Made by a program: the position numbers and the translations under genes. This document shows positions 1 through 8,065 of a stretch of 64,000 nucleotides of DNA, piece after piece. The DNA comes from Promethearchaeota archaeon (GTDB lineage: Archaea; Asgardarchaeota; Lokiarchaeia; Sigynarchaeales; SOKP01): assembly GCA_013375495.1 (NCBI GenBank), contig JABXKC010000004.1:62001-126000 (forward strand), given 5' to 3'. The notes beneath the pieces are model-generated. The model ran no database searches. It saw only the letters and a list, made by a program, of their open reading frames with translations, and had not been told where the DNA came from. Positions within the stretch are counted from its first letter, which is position 1; every line of letters begins with the position of its first letter.

Positions 1-538
1 TCTTAAAAGTTTTAAAAGTTAGTGACGGGATGTCGCTCGGAATTACGGATTTTTTATTTGTTGACTTCCTATAATAACAAAATCCATAATTAGCGGACTT
101 TTTTTCGTAATAGTTAGCGAAATGTAGAGAGTATACGGGGCTGTATATACCATATTTTGTCATGTTAATGTAATATACGCGACCCCGATAGAGCATGTGA
201 GAGCACTTTTCAAAACTCAAATAAGGAATATTATCTTCGATTTTAGGATATCGCTCAAAGGAACTGCCGTTAAAGACCCAAAGCACATAACATCCGTTTT
301 CATTGTATTCCTTAGTACGTTGAAGCAAGTCTTTTGTAAGTATCATTGAATGCTGGATTTCCACCACAATCTCTTTTCCGTCGGCTAATTTACAGTATAT
401 ATCTGCTTTGCGATTTCCGATTGGGTATTCTTTTTTTATTACATCAATATCGTTATCGAGTGGAATGTTCTCGTAGAAAAATTCTTTTATTCTGAGATGT
501 TCAAATGATTCTGATTGCTTTAATTTAGGTTTGATCAT
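1..538 (-). CDS. CoiA-like PD-(D/E)XK nuclease family protein, C-terminus cut by window edge
   Basis: Reading the minus strand from an ATG at 538 gives at least 179 codons with no stop; the gene runs off the left edge. The N-terminal half contains the signature of the CoiA-like restriction-fold family: an Asp in NRKADIYCKL, then VVEIQHS, then KDLLQRTKEYNENGCYVLWV. In known members the Asp, the Glu and the Q form the PD-(D/E)XK-type active site. This suggests a DNA-binding or nuclease role, possibly in DNA uptake or repair, but the substrate in archaea is unknown. The gene is divergent from the DUF998-like gene at 661, with a short AT-rich gap between. Family assignment is fairly confident; the function is inferred. 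Confidence 0.7.
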   Translation of the reverse strand, partial: MIKPKLKQSESFEHLRIKEFFYENIPLDNDIDVIKKEYPIGNRKADIYCKLADGKEIVVEIQHSMILTKDLLQRTKEYNENGCYVLWVFNGSSFERYPKIEDNIPYLSFEKCSHMLYRGRVYYINMTKYGIYSPVYSLHFANYYEKKSANYGFCYYRKSTNKKSVIPSDIPSLTFKTFK

Positions 539-660
539 GATAATACTCGTTAAGACTATGGATTAATCCAGTTTTATGTTTTTAAACCCAATTAATTTAT
601 CTCGTCACTTTAATTGTCATCAATGTATTAATCTCTTCTTTTTATGGTTTTAACCTAAGT

Positions 661-1158
661 ATGAACTATATTAGCGATTTAGGGAGCATAGAGGTTATAC
701 CCTTTCCATATTTTCACGATTTAACTTGCGCGTTTGGAGGATTAATAAGCATTCCAACTAATTTCTTCGTTAGAAAAAAACTCCGGATTCAATACAAGGA
801 TTCTAAGCATTCTATTCTTTTTCTGGAATTAGGAGTAGTATCGGGAGTAGTTGGTAATATAAGCTATATTTTTTTGGGTGTTTTTAGTTTAGATCGCGCT
901 GGTCCAGGACAGATTTATCACGGGATCATCGCCTTTATATCATTTGGTGGATATATCATTTCTATTTTCTTCTTCAGTTTAAACATAGTCTTATCACATA
1001 AGTGTAGGTTAAAGAACCTGGGAGCTTTCGGATTGGTTGTCCCCATTTTATTAGTATTTCTATATTGTATTATCACTACGCCTCTTATTGAATGGTTTTT
1101 ATTAAGTTCTATAGTCTCGTTTATGCTGTTTTTAGAATATTACATTTTCAAGGTTTAA
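661..1158 (+). CDS. DUF998-like multi-pass membrane protein
   Basis: The 165-residue product starts MNYISDLGS and has about five hydrophobic helices. The sequence YISDLGS followed by a short loop and a long helix is the conserved core of DUF998-type membrane proteins. Those proteins normally have one more helix in front of this motif. The reading frame is open upstream to 586 and encodes VTLIVINVLISSFYG, which would be exactly that missing helix, but no ATG, GTG or TTG is present there. The true start may therefore be upstream at a non-standard codon (ATT at 595 or 613). A second gene of this type lies at 10484-11155. Function unknown. Confidence 0.6.
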   Translation: MNYISDLGSIEVIPFPYFHDLTCAFGGLISIPTNFFVRKKLRIQYKDSKHSILFLELGVVSGVVGNISYIFLGVFSLDRAGPGQIYHGIIAFISFGGYIISIFFFSLNIVLSHKCRLKNLGAFGLVVPILLVFLYCIITTPLIEWFLLSSIVSFMLFLEYYIFKV

Positions 1159-1232
1159 ATCTAAATTTTTTCTTTAAATAGTACTAAAGCTTTAGGTTCA
1201 CAAAATATCAATGATTAGTGGTATAAGAGAAA

Positions 1233-1766
1233 ATGACATTATTCGTCCCAAAAGCGTTGTATGAAAACGAAATTTCCAATGTATTAGATGAAGTTCGCTA
1301 TAATTATGGAATGTTAACCAGGAAGGGATATATTTACGGTTTAATCGCGATTGACCAAGATGCTAAAATTATAGCTGTTGATTCTCGGTTTGATCGTAAA
1401 CTGAATTACTGGGATTTAAGCTCGATTGGAGCAGCTTTATATGGAGTTGCCCGTCAAGCGCAAGATTTTTTTGAAACCGATTCTTTAGTTCGTGCTACTT
1501 TAATTTATAAAGATTTGCAGCTTTATGTAAAATCAATAGGCGATATTGTTCTCGTTAAGAAGGGTAAAAGGGAAATTTTAATTGTCCTTTTGGTCGATAA
1601 TATGGTTAACATTGGAGTCCTAATTCTGCAGATGAGAAAGTTTTCGATTAAGATAAAGCAGAAAATAAGCAAAAGTCAGTCGGTCATGAAAAAATTACAG
1701 ATGAACGAACAAGAACTTAAGGAGCACCTTAAAGATCTCAAGAAAAGAGTGTTTGAATCTACTTAA
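1233..1766 (+). CDS. Roadblock/LC7 (MglB-like) domain protein
   Basis: This 177-residue soluble protein has the Roadblock/LC7 layout: an N-terminal helix, a strand giving YGLIAIDQDAKIIAVDS, a central helix LSSIGAALYGVARQAQDFF, and two strands (LQLYVKSIGDIVLVKK and REILIVLLVD) before a helix. A charged C-terminal coiled coil of about 40 residues follows. Roadblock proteins act as scaffolds or GTPase-activating partners for MglA/Rag-type GTPases. The next gene, 24 bases downstream on the same strand, encodes an MglA-like GTPase, so the two probably work as a pair. The ATG at 1233 is chosen because the family fold starts just after it. Confidence 0.75.
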   Translation: MTLFVPKALYENEISNVLDEVRYNYGMLTRKGYIYGLIAIDQDAKIIAVDSRFDRKLNYWDLSSIGAALYGVARQAQDFFETDSLVRATLIYKDLQLYVKSIGDIVLVKKGKREILIVLLVDNMVNIGVLILQMRKFSIKIKQKISKSQSVMKKLQMNEQELKEHLKDLKKRVFEST

Positions 1767-1790
1767 CTCTCATTCGAGGATGATAAAAGC

Positions 1791-2444
1791 GTGATAGTTG
1801 ATTCGAAAGATAAGGAAAAAGAAAAGGTAGTTCTAAGCGGTGAGTCTAGTAAAAACGTTCTTAAGGAAGTTTTACAGTTTAAAGTGGTTTACTGGGGTCC
1901 GGGCGAATCTGGAAAAAGCACTAACTACTTTCGTCTCAGAGAAAAATTTAATGGTGTGAAATTAAATTCCGGTTATTCTATAGAAACTACTGACGGTAGA
2001 ACCTTGTGGCAAGACTCTGTTCGTTTATCTTTCTACCTAAACCTTAAAGATGTTAAATTTAATATCATTACTCAGATAGTGACCGCAACCGGACAAGAGC
2101 GATTTTTATCCACGCGAGAGTATGTACTTGATGGAGCAGATGGCGTAGTATTTGTTGCTGATTCTGATCCCGATAAAATGGAGCAAAACAAACGCAGTTT
2201 CCGAGAATTACTTAGTTTTACACACGATAAACATATTCCTTATGTAATTCAACTCAATAAGAGAGATTTAAAAACAGCAATATCTTTAAAAACATTTAAA
2301 AAAGAGCTTGGTTTACCTGAAACTGAGAAATATGCAGATAAAACGCTTGTGGTGTATCCAACGGTGGCTTTGGAAGGAGAATCAGTTCGACAATGTTTTG
2401 AAGATTTAATGGTACAAATCATTTTTAATTATTTTAAAGGTTAA
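1791..2444 (+). CDS. MglA-like small GTPase
   Basis: The 217-residue product begins with GTG and has a 30-residue lead before the G domain. G1 is GPGESGKST at residues 36-44; it resembles the MglA P-loop. The switch II region reads TATGQERF (98-105), so the usual DxxG Asp is Thr, as in MglA proteins where the motif is TVPG. G4 is NKRD at 156-159. No lipidation motif or membrane segment is visible. It lies in a probable operon with the Roadblock gene before it (MglB-like partner) and the unknown gene after it. The likely role is a nucleotide-dependent switch controlled by the Roadblock protein. Family assignment is confident; the process controlled is unknown. Confidence 0.85.
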   Translation: MIVDSKDKEKEKVVLSGESSKNVLKEVLQFKVVYWGPGESGKSTNYFRLREKFNGVKLNSGYSIETTDGRTLWQDSVRLSFYLNLKDVKFNIITQIVTATGQERFLSTREYVLDGADGVVFVADSDPDKMEQNKRSFRELLSFTHDKHIPYVIQLNKRDLKTAISLKTFKKELGLPETEKYADKTLVVYPTVALEGESVRQCFEDLMVQIIFNYFKG

Positions 2445-2467
2445 ATTCGAAGATTTGAGATAACATT

Positions 2468-3610
2468 ATGGACACTGGATACGATTTTATTACGCCAGAG
2501 TTTTTTAATATTTTATTCTTTAAGCAAAAGAACTTAGTTATATATCCGTACGTCGATGTAAAGCATATTCATTCGCTAGATTGTTTCACCATTGGACACG
2601 ATATAATAGATATTGATTCCACGGGTTTAGAAAATATTCACGACATTGTCGAGTTTGAGACAAATAACTCGTATTCACAACAACCAACCTTTTATTATCT
2701 TTTAAATGTAAATACGGAAGATATTGAGGAACTCTTAGAATCCTCTAATATTCGTTGTATAATAAACACATCTGATAATGTGGAGCATTTGACAAACGGG
2801 AATAGATTTATTTTCTACAATAAAAAAAGTAAGTCTTTTCTTAATTATCAACCTGAAAGAGAGAATCTTTTATTTGAACAACACCTTATCCAAATTTCTC
2901 AAAATGAAGAAGTTTTATTAGACGAAATTCTTAAAATAAAAAGCACTGCAACTAAAATTTATTCTGATGTAAACGCTAACACCAATTCAGATAACCTTCC
3001 AAACCTTTTGAGCGAGTACGATCAAATATACTGGGATAAAATTTTATCTTTTACAGGGTGTTATTTCAACGTAGAAATTCCAAAATTCAGGAGGCCAATG
3101 ACGACCTCGAAGAAAAAGAGTTCAGAACCTTTAAGGGATTTCTCCTATGAATATGACTTTATTTTAAAAACCAATCGAAAAATTGGACAAAAATTCATCC
3201 AACTACTTCACGATTATAGATTTGATAAAGTTAATCCTGCTAATTTAGAGATAGATCAGCTCTACTATCCTAAGAAATTGTATAATTATCTAAGAAATCG
3301 CCATTGGACGAAAGGGATTCCGCAAGACTTTATCACAAATTGGATTCAAAAGTTATATACAAACTCTAGCTTCGACGAAATCGATCGTTTAGACTTCCAA
3401 ATTATATTCGATAAATTGCATATAAACCCAGTACAGAAATTCAGCCATATCGAAGAGATTAAAACTCTGAAAGAGCCAATTAAAGTTATTTTAGAAACAG
3501 ATAATGAGCTTTCAAAAAAAGAGATTGAAACAATACCTCCAATTGAAAATTTTCAAGAATTTAAAAATTGGTTATTGAAGAAATTAGATGAACTCCAGAA
3601 CTTAATATAA
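2468..3610 (+). CDS. Uncharacterised protein, third gene of GTPase operon
   Basis: This 380-residue protein has no membrane segment and no family I recognise. Its first 130 residues are rich in beta-forming sequence. A middle segment reads YDQIYWDKILSFTGCYF, and the C-terminus is helical and charged. It starts 24 bases after the MglA-like GTPase and follows the Roadblock gene, so it may be an effector or scaffold of that switch. The C-terminal end lies close to the next promoter (TATA at 3631). Function unknown. Confidence 0.6.
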   Translation: MDTGYDFITPEFFNILFFKQKNLVIYPYVDVKHIHSLDCFTIGHDIIDIDSTGLENIHDIVEFETNNSYSQQPTFYYLLNVNTEDIEELLESSNIRCIINTSDNVEHLTNGNRFIFYNKKSKSFLNYQPERENLLFEQHLIQISQNEEVLLDEILKIKSTATKIYSDVNANTNSDNLPNLLSEYDQIYWDKILSFTGCYFNVEIPKFRRPMTTSKKKSSEPLRDFSYEYDFILKTNRKIGQKFIQLLHDYRFDKVNPANLEIDQLYYPKKLYNYLRNRHWTKGIPQDFITNWIQKLYTNSSFDEIDRLDFQIIFDKLHINPVQKFSHIEEIKTLKEPIKVILETDNELSKKEIETIPPIENFQEFKNWLLKKLDELQNLI

Positions 3611-3630
3611 TTGTATTCCAAGAATTTTTC

Positions 3631-3638
3631 TTTAAATA
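3631..3638 (+). promoter_or_regulatory. TATA box of a leaderless gene
   Basis: TTTAAATA lies about 26 bases before the ATG at 3660, so transcription should start at or next to the start codon. This is the usual spacing for a leaderless archaeal mRNA, and there is no Shine-Dalgarno site. The same box type (CTTTAAATA) recurs upstream of other genes here, for example at 1173 and 20572. Confidence 0.55.
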
Positions 3639-3659
3639 CTTCAAATTGATCGAAAATTC

Positions 3660-4079
3660 ATGATCACATCTGAACTTGTAGAAGAGAAGAAGAGTTTTAC
3701 AATTGAACTTGTAGAAGAGAAGAAAAGTTTTAGCTTTGTTAAATGCAGAATCTGTCATAGGAATGCAAATTCAGAAATTACGATAAAAAAAATGGGAAGT
3801 ACATTTGCAGTAATCTGTAAAAAATGCGCAAACTCGTTTACTAATAGAGAGATCGAGCTAATGCATAATATGTTTACTGCGTTCGGAGGATATTTTTCTA
3901 AATTGAGCGATTCTAAGGAAGTTACTTACTCTAAATTAAGAGAGATTGCAAAAGATTATAAATCACGAGATAAAAATATCAAAAACATTGAAAATGAAAT
4001 AAAAACGTATCATTCGGCATTTCTCTACGGAATTAGGCCACAACAGCTTGTCGAAAGCTTAAAATTATTGGTTAATTAA
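3660..4079 (+). CDS. Zinc-ribbon protein with duplicated N-terminal segment
   Basis: The 139-residue product carries one C4 zinc ribbon: CRICH near residue 31 and CKKC near residue 58, followed by helical sequence. The N-terminus contains two copies of an 11-residue unit, ELVEEKKSFTI, encoded by two adjacent 33-base repeats (3672-3704 and 3705-3737). The repeat precedes the ribbon and looks like a recent tandem duplication. An in-frame ATG at 3660 sits 26 bases after a TATA box, which supports this start. The ribbon suggests nucleic-acid or protein binding. No family name assigned. Confidence 0.6.
   Translation: MITSELVEEKKSFTIELVEEKKSFSFVKCRICHRNANSEITIKKMGSTFAVICKKCANSFTNREIELMHNMFTAFGGYFSKLSDSKEVTYSKLREIAKDYKSRDKNIKNIENEIKTYHSAFLYGIRPQQLVESLKLLVN
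3672..3737 (+). repeat. Two-copy 33-bp tandem repeat inside coding sequence
   Basis: Two adjacent 33-base units (3672-3704, 3705-3737) both begin GAACTTGTAGAAGAGAAGAA and differ at a few positions. They encode ELVEEKKSFTI and ELVEEKKSFSF. Because the unit is a multiple of three, copy-number change keeps the frame. Confidence 0.85.
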
Positions 4080-4088
4080 TTACATTTA

Positions 4089-4096
4089 TTTTTTTT
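4089..4096 (+). terminator. T-run terminator after the zinc-ribbon gene
   Basis: A run of eight T lies ten bases after the stop codon at 4079, in a T-rich stretch with no stem-loop. Oligo-T stretches of this kind terminate archaeal transcription. Confidence 0.4.
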
Positions 4097-4152
4097 CTTT
4101 ACTTTTCTTATTCTTAACTATTAAGGAAAATTGTTTATTCATTAGGATTATT

Positions 4153-4653
4153 TTGTCAATTAAATATACCGAGCCATTAGAAACAAAAAGATTATACATT
4201 CGCCAATTTACTCAAGAAGATTACGAAAATTTATTTAACAAACTGAATGATGCTTTCCCCGAAGAAGATTATCCATTATTTAGTTATTTTAAGGAACGCG
4301 ATGTATATTGCTTCTTATTACAATTAAAAGAACCATCACAAATTATTGGCTACGTTTTTTTACGAACTTTCGAGAAAGAAAAACAAATAGAGTGTTATTA
4401 CGCGTTATTCCCACGATATACTGGGAATGGTTATGCAATTGAAGCTTTGAGGAAAATCTTTGAATACATTTTTGCAAACCGTAATTTCATGAAAATAATA
4501 GCATATATTGAACAAGGAAACACTCGAGGGTGGAAAGTTGCCGAGAGGGCTGGAATGAAGTATATGGGAGATATTTTTCACATAGATAAAAATTCGAAAG
4601 TAATGTATTTTCTAATAAACAAAAGAGATTATGATAATCAATTTCAATATTGA
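4153..4653 (+). CDS. GNAT-family N-acetyltransferase (RimJ/RimL type)
   Basis: This 166-residue protein has the RimJ/RimL-like GNAT order. ETKRLYIRQFTQEDYENLF is motif C, IIGYVFLRTF the central strand, and ECYYALFPRYTGNGYAIEAL carries the acetyl-CoA site with R/Q-x-x-G-x-G/A replaced by RYTGNGYA. NRNFMKIIAYIEQGNTRGWKVAERAGMKYMG is the typical C-terminal Asn/Ala-Gly motif. It should transfer an acetyl group from acetyl-CoA to an amine. The start codon is TTG. It stands alone. The acceptor cannot be told from sequence. Confidence 0.85.
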   Translation: MSIKYTEPLETKRLYIRQFTQEDYENLFNKLNDAFPEEDYPLFSYFKERDVYCFLLQLKEPSQIIGYVFLRTFEKEKQIECYYALFPRYTGNGYAIEALRKIFEYIFANRNFMKIIAYIEQGNTRGWKVAERAGMKYMGDIFHIDKNSKVMYFLINKRDYDNQFQY

Positions 4654-4672
4654 AGAAAAAAAGTATTAAGAT

Positions 4673-5623
4673 TTAGAGTGAGATTATTTTCTCTAATTCC
4701 TCATCTGAAACATTTAATAAATCGCTTTTTGGCAATCTTTCTGCTAATATACGCCAATTGTTATCGTTTTCAAAAACTTCTTTAAATAGCTCTAACGCCT
4801 TTGATAAGTTTTGATTATTTGCGAGAGTGACGGCTGTCCAAAATTTCATTTCTAAGTTTTTAGGGAATAAATTGAGAGCGGAGTCATATTCTCTAAGTGC
4901 AGCTTCCATATCGCTGTGTTCCATTGCTAAATCTCCTTTATCCATGTGTTTGTATGCACGATAAAGCTTTAGTACTCTTGATAGTTCTTGAACAGGGTGA
5001 TCGTGATCTTCAACCCTTAAGTCTATGAGCTTGTCTTCCCATTTATTCTTAGCTTCCTTTCCACCCACAACTAAAAGCGCTGCGGATTGTTTTCCTCGAA
5101 TATCACCTCCAACAGCTTCAGCGGATGCTAGAGTTTCAACGATTCGTTCTGGTAGGGGGAGATGGTCATTTGATTCAAAGGTCTTTGACATCGTAGGCCA
5201 AACCTTATCAGTAAGCATCATATTAGCTTGAACGGAGTAGTTATTCCCTTCTACATGTCCCGCGTGGATAATGCATTTCGATCCTGTGTGTGTGGCGACC
5301 CTTCCTTGAACATCTAAAATCGCTACTTGTCTTACATCCCTCCCTTCATCGGCAGTGATTAAAATATCTAAGGCTTCTCGTGGCGACTTTCCTTTTTTTA
5401 ATAGTTCAAGCCCACGTAATCCGAAGGAGGCGTTAACAAGCGATTGGGTAGCTACTACTCCTACACCAGATTCTCCCCACGATACGATGCTTCCTACTGA
5501 GAAATAGTGACTTTGTACCCCTACACCCATTTCGCCCGTATTTGAGTCTCTTGCTACGATAGAGTAGGTGTGGGCAAACGGGGCTTTATTAATATCAAGT
5601 TTATATTTGACCATGTTTAACAA
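4673..5623 (-). CDS. DUF1028 family protein with C-terminal TPR-like segment
   Basis: Residues 10-230 match DUF1028, a family with an Ntn-hydrolase-like fold. Visible blocks are APFAHTYSIVARDSNTGEMG, VQSHYFSVGSIVSWGESGVGVVATQS and QANMMLTDKVWPTM. The last 90 residues form helices with a TPR-like pattern (ALREYDSALNLFPKNLEMKF). Many bacterial members have the same two-part layout. The activity is not established for the family, though a hydrolase or amidase role is suspected. It is convergent with the GNAT gene, with a 20-base gap. Confidence 0.85.
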   Translation of the reverse strand: MLNMVKYKLDINKAPFAHTYSIVARDSNTGEMGVGVQSHYFSVGSIVSWGESGVGVVATQSLVNASFGLRGLELLKKGKSPREALDILITADEGRDVRQVAILDVQGRVATHTGSKCIIHAGHVEGNNYSVQANMMLTDKVWPTMSKTFESNDHLPLPERIVETLASAEAVGGDIRGKQSAALLVVGGKEAKNKWEDKLIDLRVEDHDHPVQELSRVLKLYRAYKHMDKGDLAMEHSDMEAALREYDSALNLFPKNLEMKFWTAVTLANNQNLSKALELFKEVFENDNNWRILAERLPKSDLLNVSDEELEKIISL

Positions 5624-5697
5624 AACCTTCGCATTCTTGAAAAGATTAATAAATATAATATTGTATTAATTTTTAAAAGATTGATCTCTAAAAAACT

Positions 5698-5967
5698 ATG
5701 TTCTATTGTCAAAATTGTGGAGCTAAGATTGAATCTGCTACGAAATCTTGTCCTTTTTGTGGATTTAGTTTCGAAGAAAAAACTGAATCCGATGAGAAGG
5801 ATGCAAGAATTAATGAATTGGAACAGAAAATAGCACGATTAGAACAGAGACAAGTAAAAAAAGCCGCATCTAGTTCTTTTTCTCCGTGGATGGCAATTCT
5901 ACCGATTGGATTTGTCGCGGCGTTTTTAGGTTTCTTTGCTCTTATAATATGGATAGTTCGGCTATGA
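5698..5967 (+). CDS. Zinc-ribbon, coiled-coil, single-TM small protein
   Basis: The 89-residue protein opens with a zinc ribbon (CQNCG at residues 4-8, CPFCG at 18-22). A short coiled coil (INELEQKIARLEQRQ) follows, and it ends with one hydrophobic helix (AILPIGFVAAFLGFFALIIWIV). The likely topology is ribbon and coil in the cytoplasm with a C-terminal membrane anchor. Such zinc-ribbon/TM proteins are common in archaea and have no known function. Confidence 0.75.
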   Translation: MFYCQNCGAKIESATKSCPFCGFSFEEKTESDEKDARINELEQKIARLEQRQVKKAASSSFSPWMAILPIGFVAAFLGFFALIIWIVRL

Positions 5968-6056
5968 AATTTCTCCAATTTTCGATTAAAAACCCATTCT
6001 TTTTTATTTCTAGGATAATAAATACATTTATTTTAACTCTGAGAAATAGATTAATT

Positions 6057-6413
6057 ATGTCAAATTTAAGCGAACTCTTTCAAGAATGGAACGAGCTAAA
6101 TATGAAAGCTGGAGAATCAATGGGTCAATTTGATTTCTCAAAGATTAAAGAAATACGAAAAGAACAAACAAAAATCGAAAATTCTATATATGAAGTATTA
6201 AAAAAGCACGCCTCTGATGAGGTTTTAAAAATCCTACCGGAAGAATGTGGAGAATTAGAGATGGGATATGACACGAATGGAAGCATTTTTTATTTTGTAA
6301 TGCTCGATCCCGAATTTGAAGACGCAGAAGAAATAAAGTTGTTAGCGGTAACTATCGACATTAACAATAACATTAAGGTAATTAAAGACTTCGAAATTAA
6401 GGACGAAGCATAA
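6057..6413 (+). CDS. Uncharacterised acidic protein, 118 aa
   Basis: The ATG at 6057 gives a 118-residue acidic protein, MSNLSELFQEWNELNMKAG onward, with an N-terminal helical part and a C-terminal strand-rich part (GSIFYFVMLDPEFEDAEEIK). The frame stays open upstream to 5886, but that part overlaps the preceding gene and has no protein-like character, so the ATG at 6057 is preferred. No family recognised. Confidence 0.55.
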   Translation: MSNLSELFQEWNELNMKAGESMGQFDFSKIKEIRKEQTKIENSIYEVLKKHASDEVLKILPEECGELEMGYDTNGSIFYFVMLDPEFEDAEEIKLLAVTIDINNNIKVIKDFEIKDEA

Positions 6414-6433
6414 AAGAAAAAAAAGAGATTAAA

Positions 6434-7963
6434 TTAAAACTTATCTGCGTTTTCATACCAATCTGGAAACCACTGATAATATTCTTTTGGAAATGCTTTT
6501 TGTAATCCGGTATAAGTAGCTTTAACTAAAACGATTTTTCCTGAGCGATCGCGATGGCTAACGATTAAACCTTGTTCTTCTAATAGCTCAAAAGTTTTTC
6601 GCAGTTCAGACCTACTACCTCCTATGTCCTCCCGTACATCGTCAGGAGTCATGTACAAACCCGGATTTATTTTATAATCGTGAGCGATGACTTTTAACAC
6701 GTTTTCTTCTGAAAGGTCTAGTCCTTTGAATTTAGAATCTTTCTTTGAAATAATGGGCGCATTGACATCTTCGTTCCATCTAAATCTCACAGGTTTGTTA
6801 TAAAAAGGAAGCATAGCACTAAATCTATATATAATCATCTTTTGAACCTCGTTCGTGCCAGCTACGATTTCTCCGATTTTAGCTTCGCGTAAAATTCTTT
6901 CAGCCGGTAAAAATTTGGTAAGCCCATCTCCTCCTAAAATTTGGATGGCTTTAAGACCAATATCTCTGGCGTATTCCGTATTAATTATTTTGGCGATAGA
7001 TGCTTCCACCATCGGTTCCTTTCCGTCGTCAAGTAATTTAGCACAGTGATAAGAGTACAATCTTGAAACTTTGGCTTTTGTTATAATTTCAGCAATTCCA
7101 TCTTGTACTCCTGGAAATTGATTCGTAGTTCTATTAAATTGAACGCGCCTTTTTGTGAAATAAAACAATAAATTAATGACATCTTCAAATAACCCACTGA
7201 AAACAGCTGCTCCAATTAAGCGTTCAAAGTTTAGACCTGCCATCATTACGTTCCAACCGTTACCAACAGCACCGATGCGGTTAAAGTCAGGGATTCTGAC
7301 GTGATCGAAATCTATGTATCCGTTTGGAACATTATCAAATCCAATCAATGGATTGATCTTTTCTAAACTAAATCCTGGTCGTCCTTTCTCAACCATGAAA
7401 GCGGTGATGTGTCCATATTGCTTCCGAACATCCTTTTCGTCGCTTGTTTTTGCGTAAATAAAATACCTATCAGAAACGCCTGCTCCTGTAATGAATCGTT
7501 TTTTGCCATTTAGAACCCACTCATCTCCATCTTTTATCGCAGATGTAAAGACATTCGCGGCATCAGAACCTGCAAACGGTTCAGTAATACAAAGAGCGCC
7601 TAATTCTTCCCCACTTGCGATCTTAGGAAGCCAAGTCTGTTTTTGCTCGTCTGTTCCAAACCGTAGCACTTGTTCCAATCCCGCCAACATGCTTACGGTA
7701 AATACGTGACCGACAGCGTAAAGCCTCCCAAGCTGTGCAGCTACAATACAACTTCCAGTAGCACCTAATTCTAATCCTCCGTATTTTTTTGGAACACCTG
7801 CTCCAAAATATCCTTTTTCAGCTACTTTTCTAACTAACGGCCATGGAAATTTAGTATTCCAGAAATGTTCTTCAGCTTCTTCGTAGTTATCTTCTACAAA
7901 CTGCCTAGTATCTTTATAGATCGCTTTTTGCTCTTCATTCCACCAAAAAAATTGTTCACTCAA
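6434..7963 (-). CDS. Acyl-CoA dehydrogenase with C-terminal winged-helix extension
   Basis: Residues 1-385 form a complete acyl-CoA dehydrogenase: CITEPFAGSDAAN (substrate/FAD region), WVLNGKKRFITGAG (FAD binding) and QILGGDGLTKFLPAERILREA. The position of the MCAD catalytic Glu is Ala (VAGTNEVQ, residue 368). A Glu is present instead in LNFERL (247), as in isovaleryl-CoA/long-chain type enzymes, so it should be active. It oxidises an acyl-CoA to the 2-enoyl-CoA. Residues 420-490 are unlike the family and read as a winged helix (YMTPDDVREDIGGSRSELRKTFELLEEQGLI). An acyl-CoA ligase lies 18 kb away. Substrate unknown. Confidence 0.9.
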   Translation of the reverse strand: MSEQFFWWNEEQKAIYKDTRQFVEDNYEEAEEHFWNTKFPWPLVRKVAEKGYFGAGVPKKYGGLELGATGSCIVAAQLGRLYAVGHVFTVSMLAGLEQVLRFGTDEQKQTWLPKIASGEELGALCITEPFAGSDAANVFTSAIKDGDEWVLNGKKRFITGAGVSDRYFIYAKTSDEKDVRKQYGHITAFMVEKGRPGFSLEKINPLIGFDNVPNGYIDFDHVRIPDFNRIGAVGNGWNVMMAGLNFERLIGAAVFSGLFEDVINLLFYFTKRRVQFNRTTNQFPGVQDGIAEIITKAKVSRLYSYHCAKLLDDGKEPMVEASIAKIINTEYARDIGLKAIQILGGDGLTKFLPAERILREAKIGEIVAGTNEVQKMIIYRFSAMLPFYNKPVRFRWNEDVNAPIISKKDSKFKGLDLSEENVLKVIAHDYKINPGLYMTPDDVREDIGGSRSELRKTFELLEEQGLIVSHRDRSGKIVLVKATYTGLQKAFPKEYYQWFPDWYENADKF

Positions 7964-8065
7964 CCTTTATCATCCTATATTAAATTCATCTATTAATAAT
8001 TGAAATAGTAATATTGGATTTAGTTGTTAATATATCTAAAACTTTAGGAAATTTGGGAAGTTAAG

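Noticed and set aside
6434..7963. Inactive acyl-CoA dehydrogenase because the MCAD Glu position is Ala
   Set aside because: Isovaleryl-CoA/long-chain type enzymes have the base at a different place, and that Glu (LNFERL) is present here.
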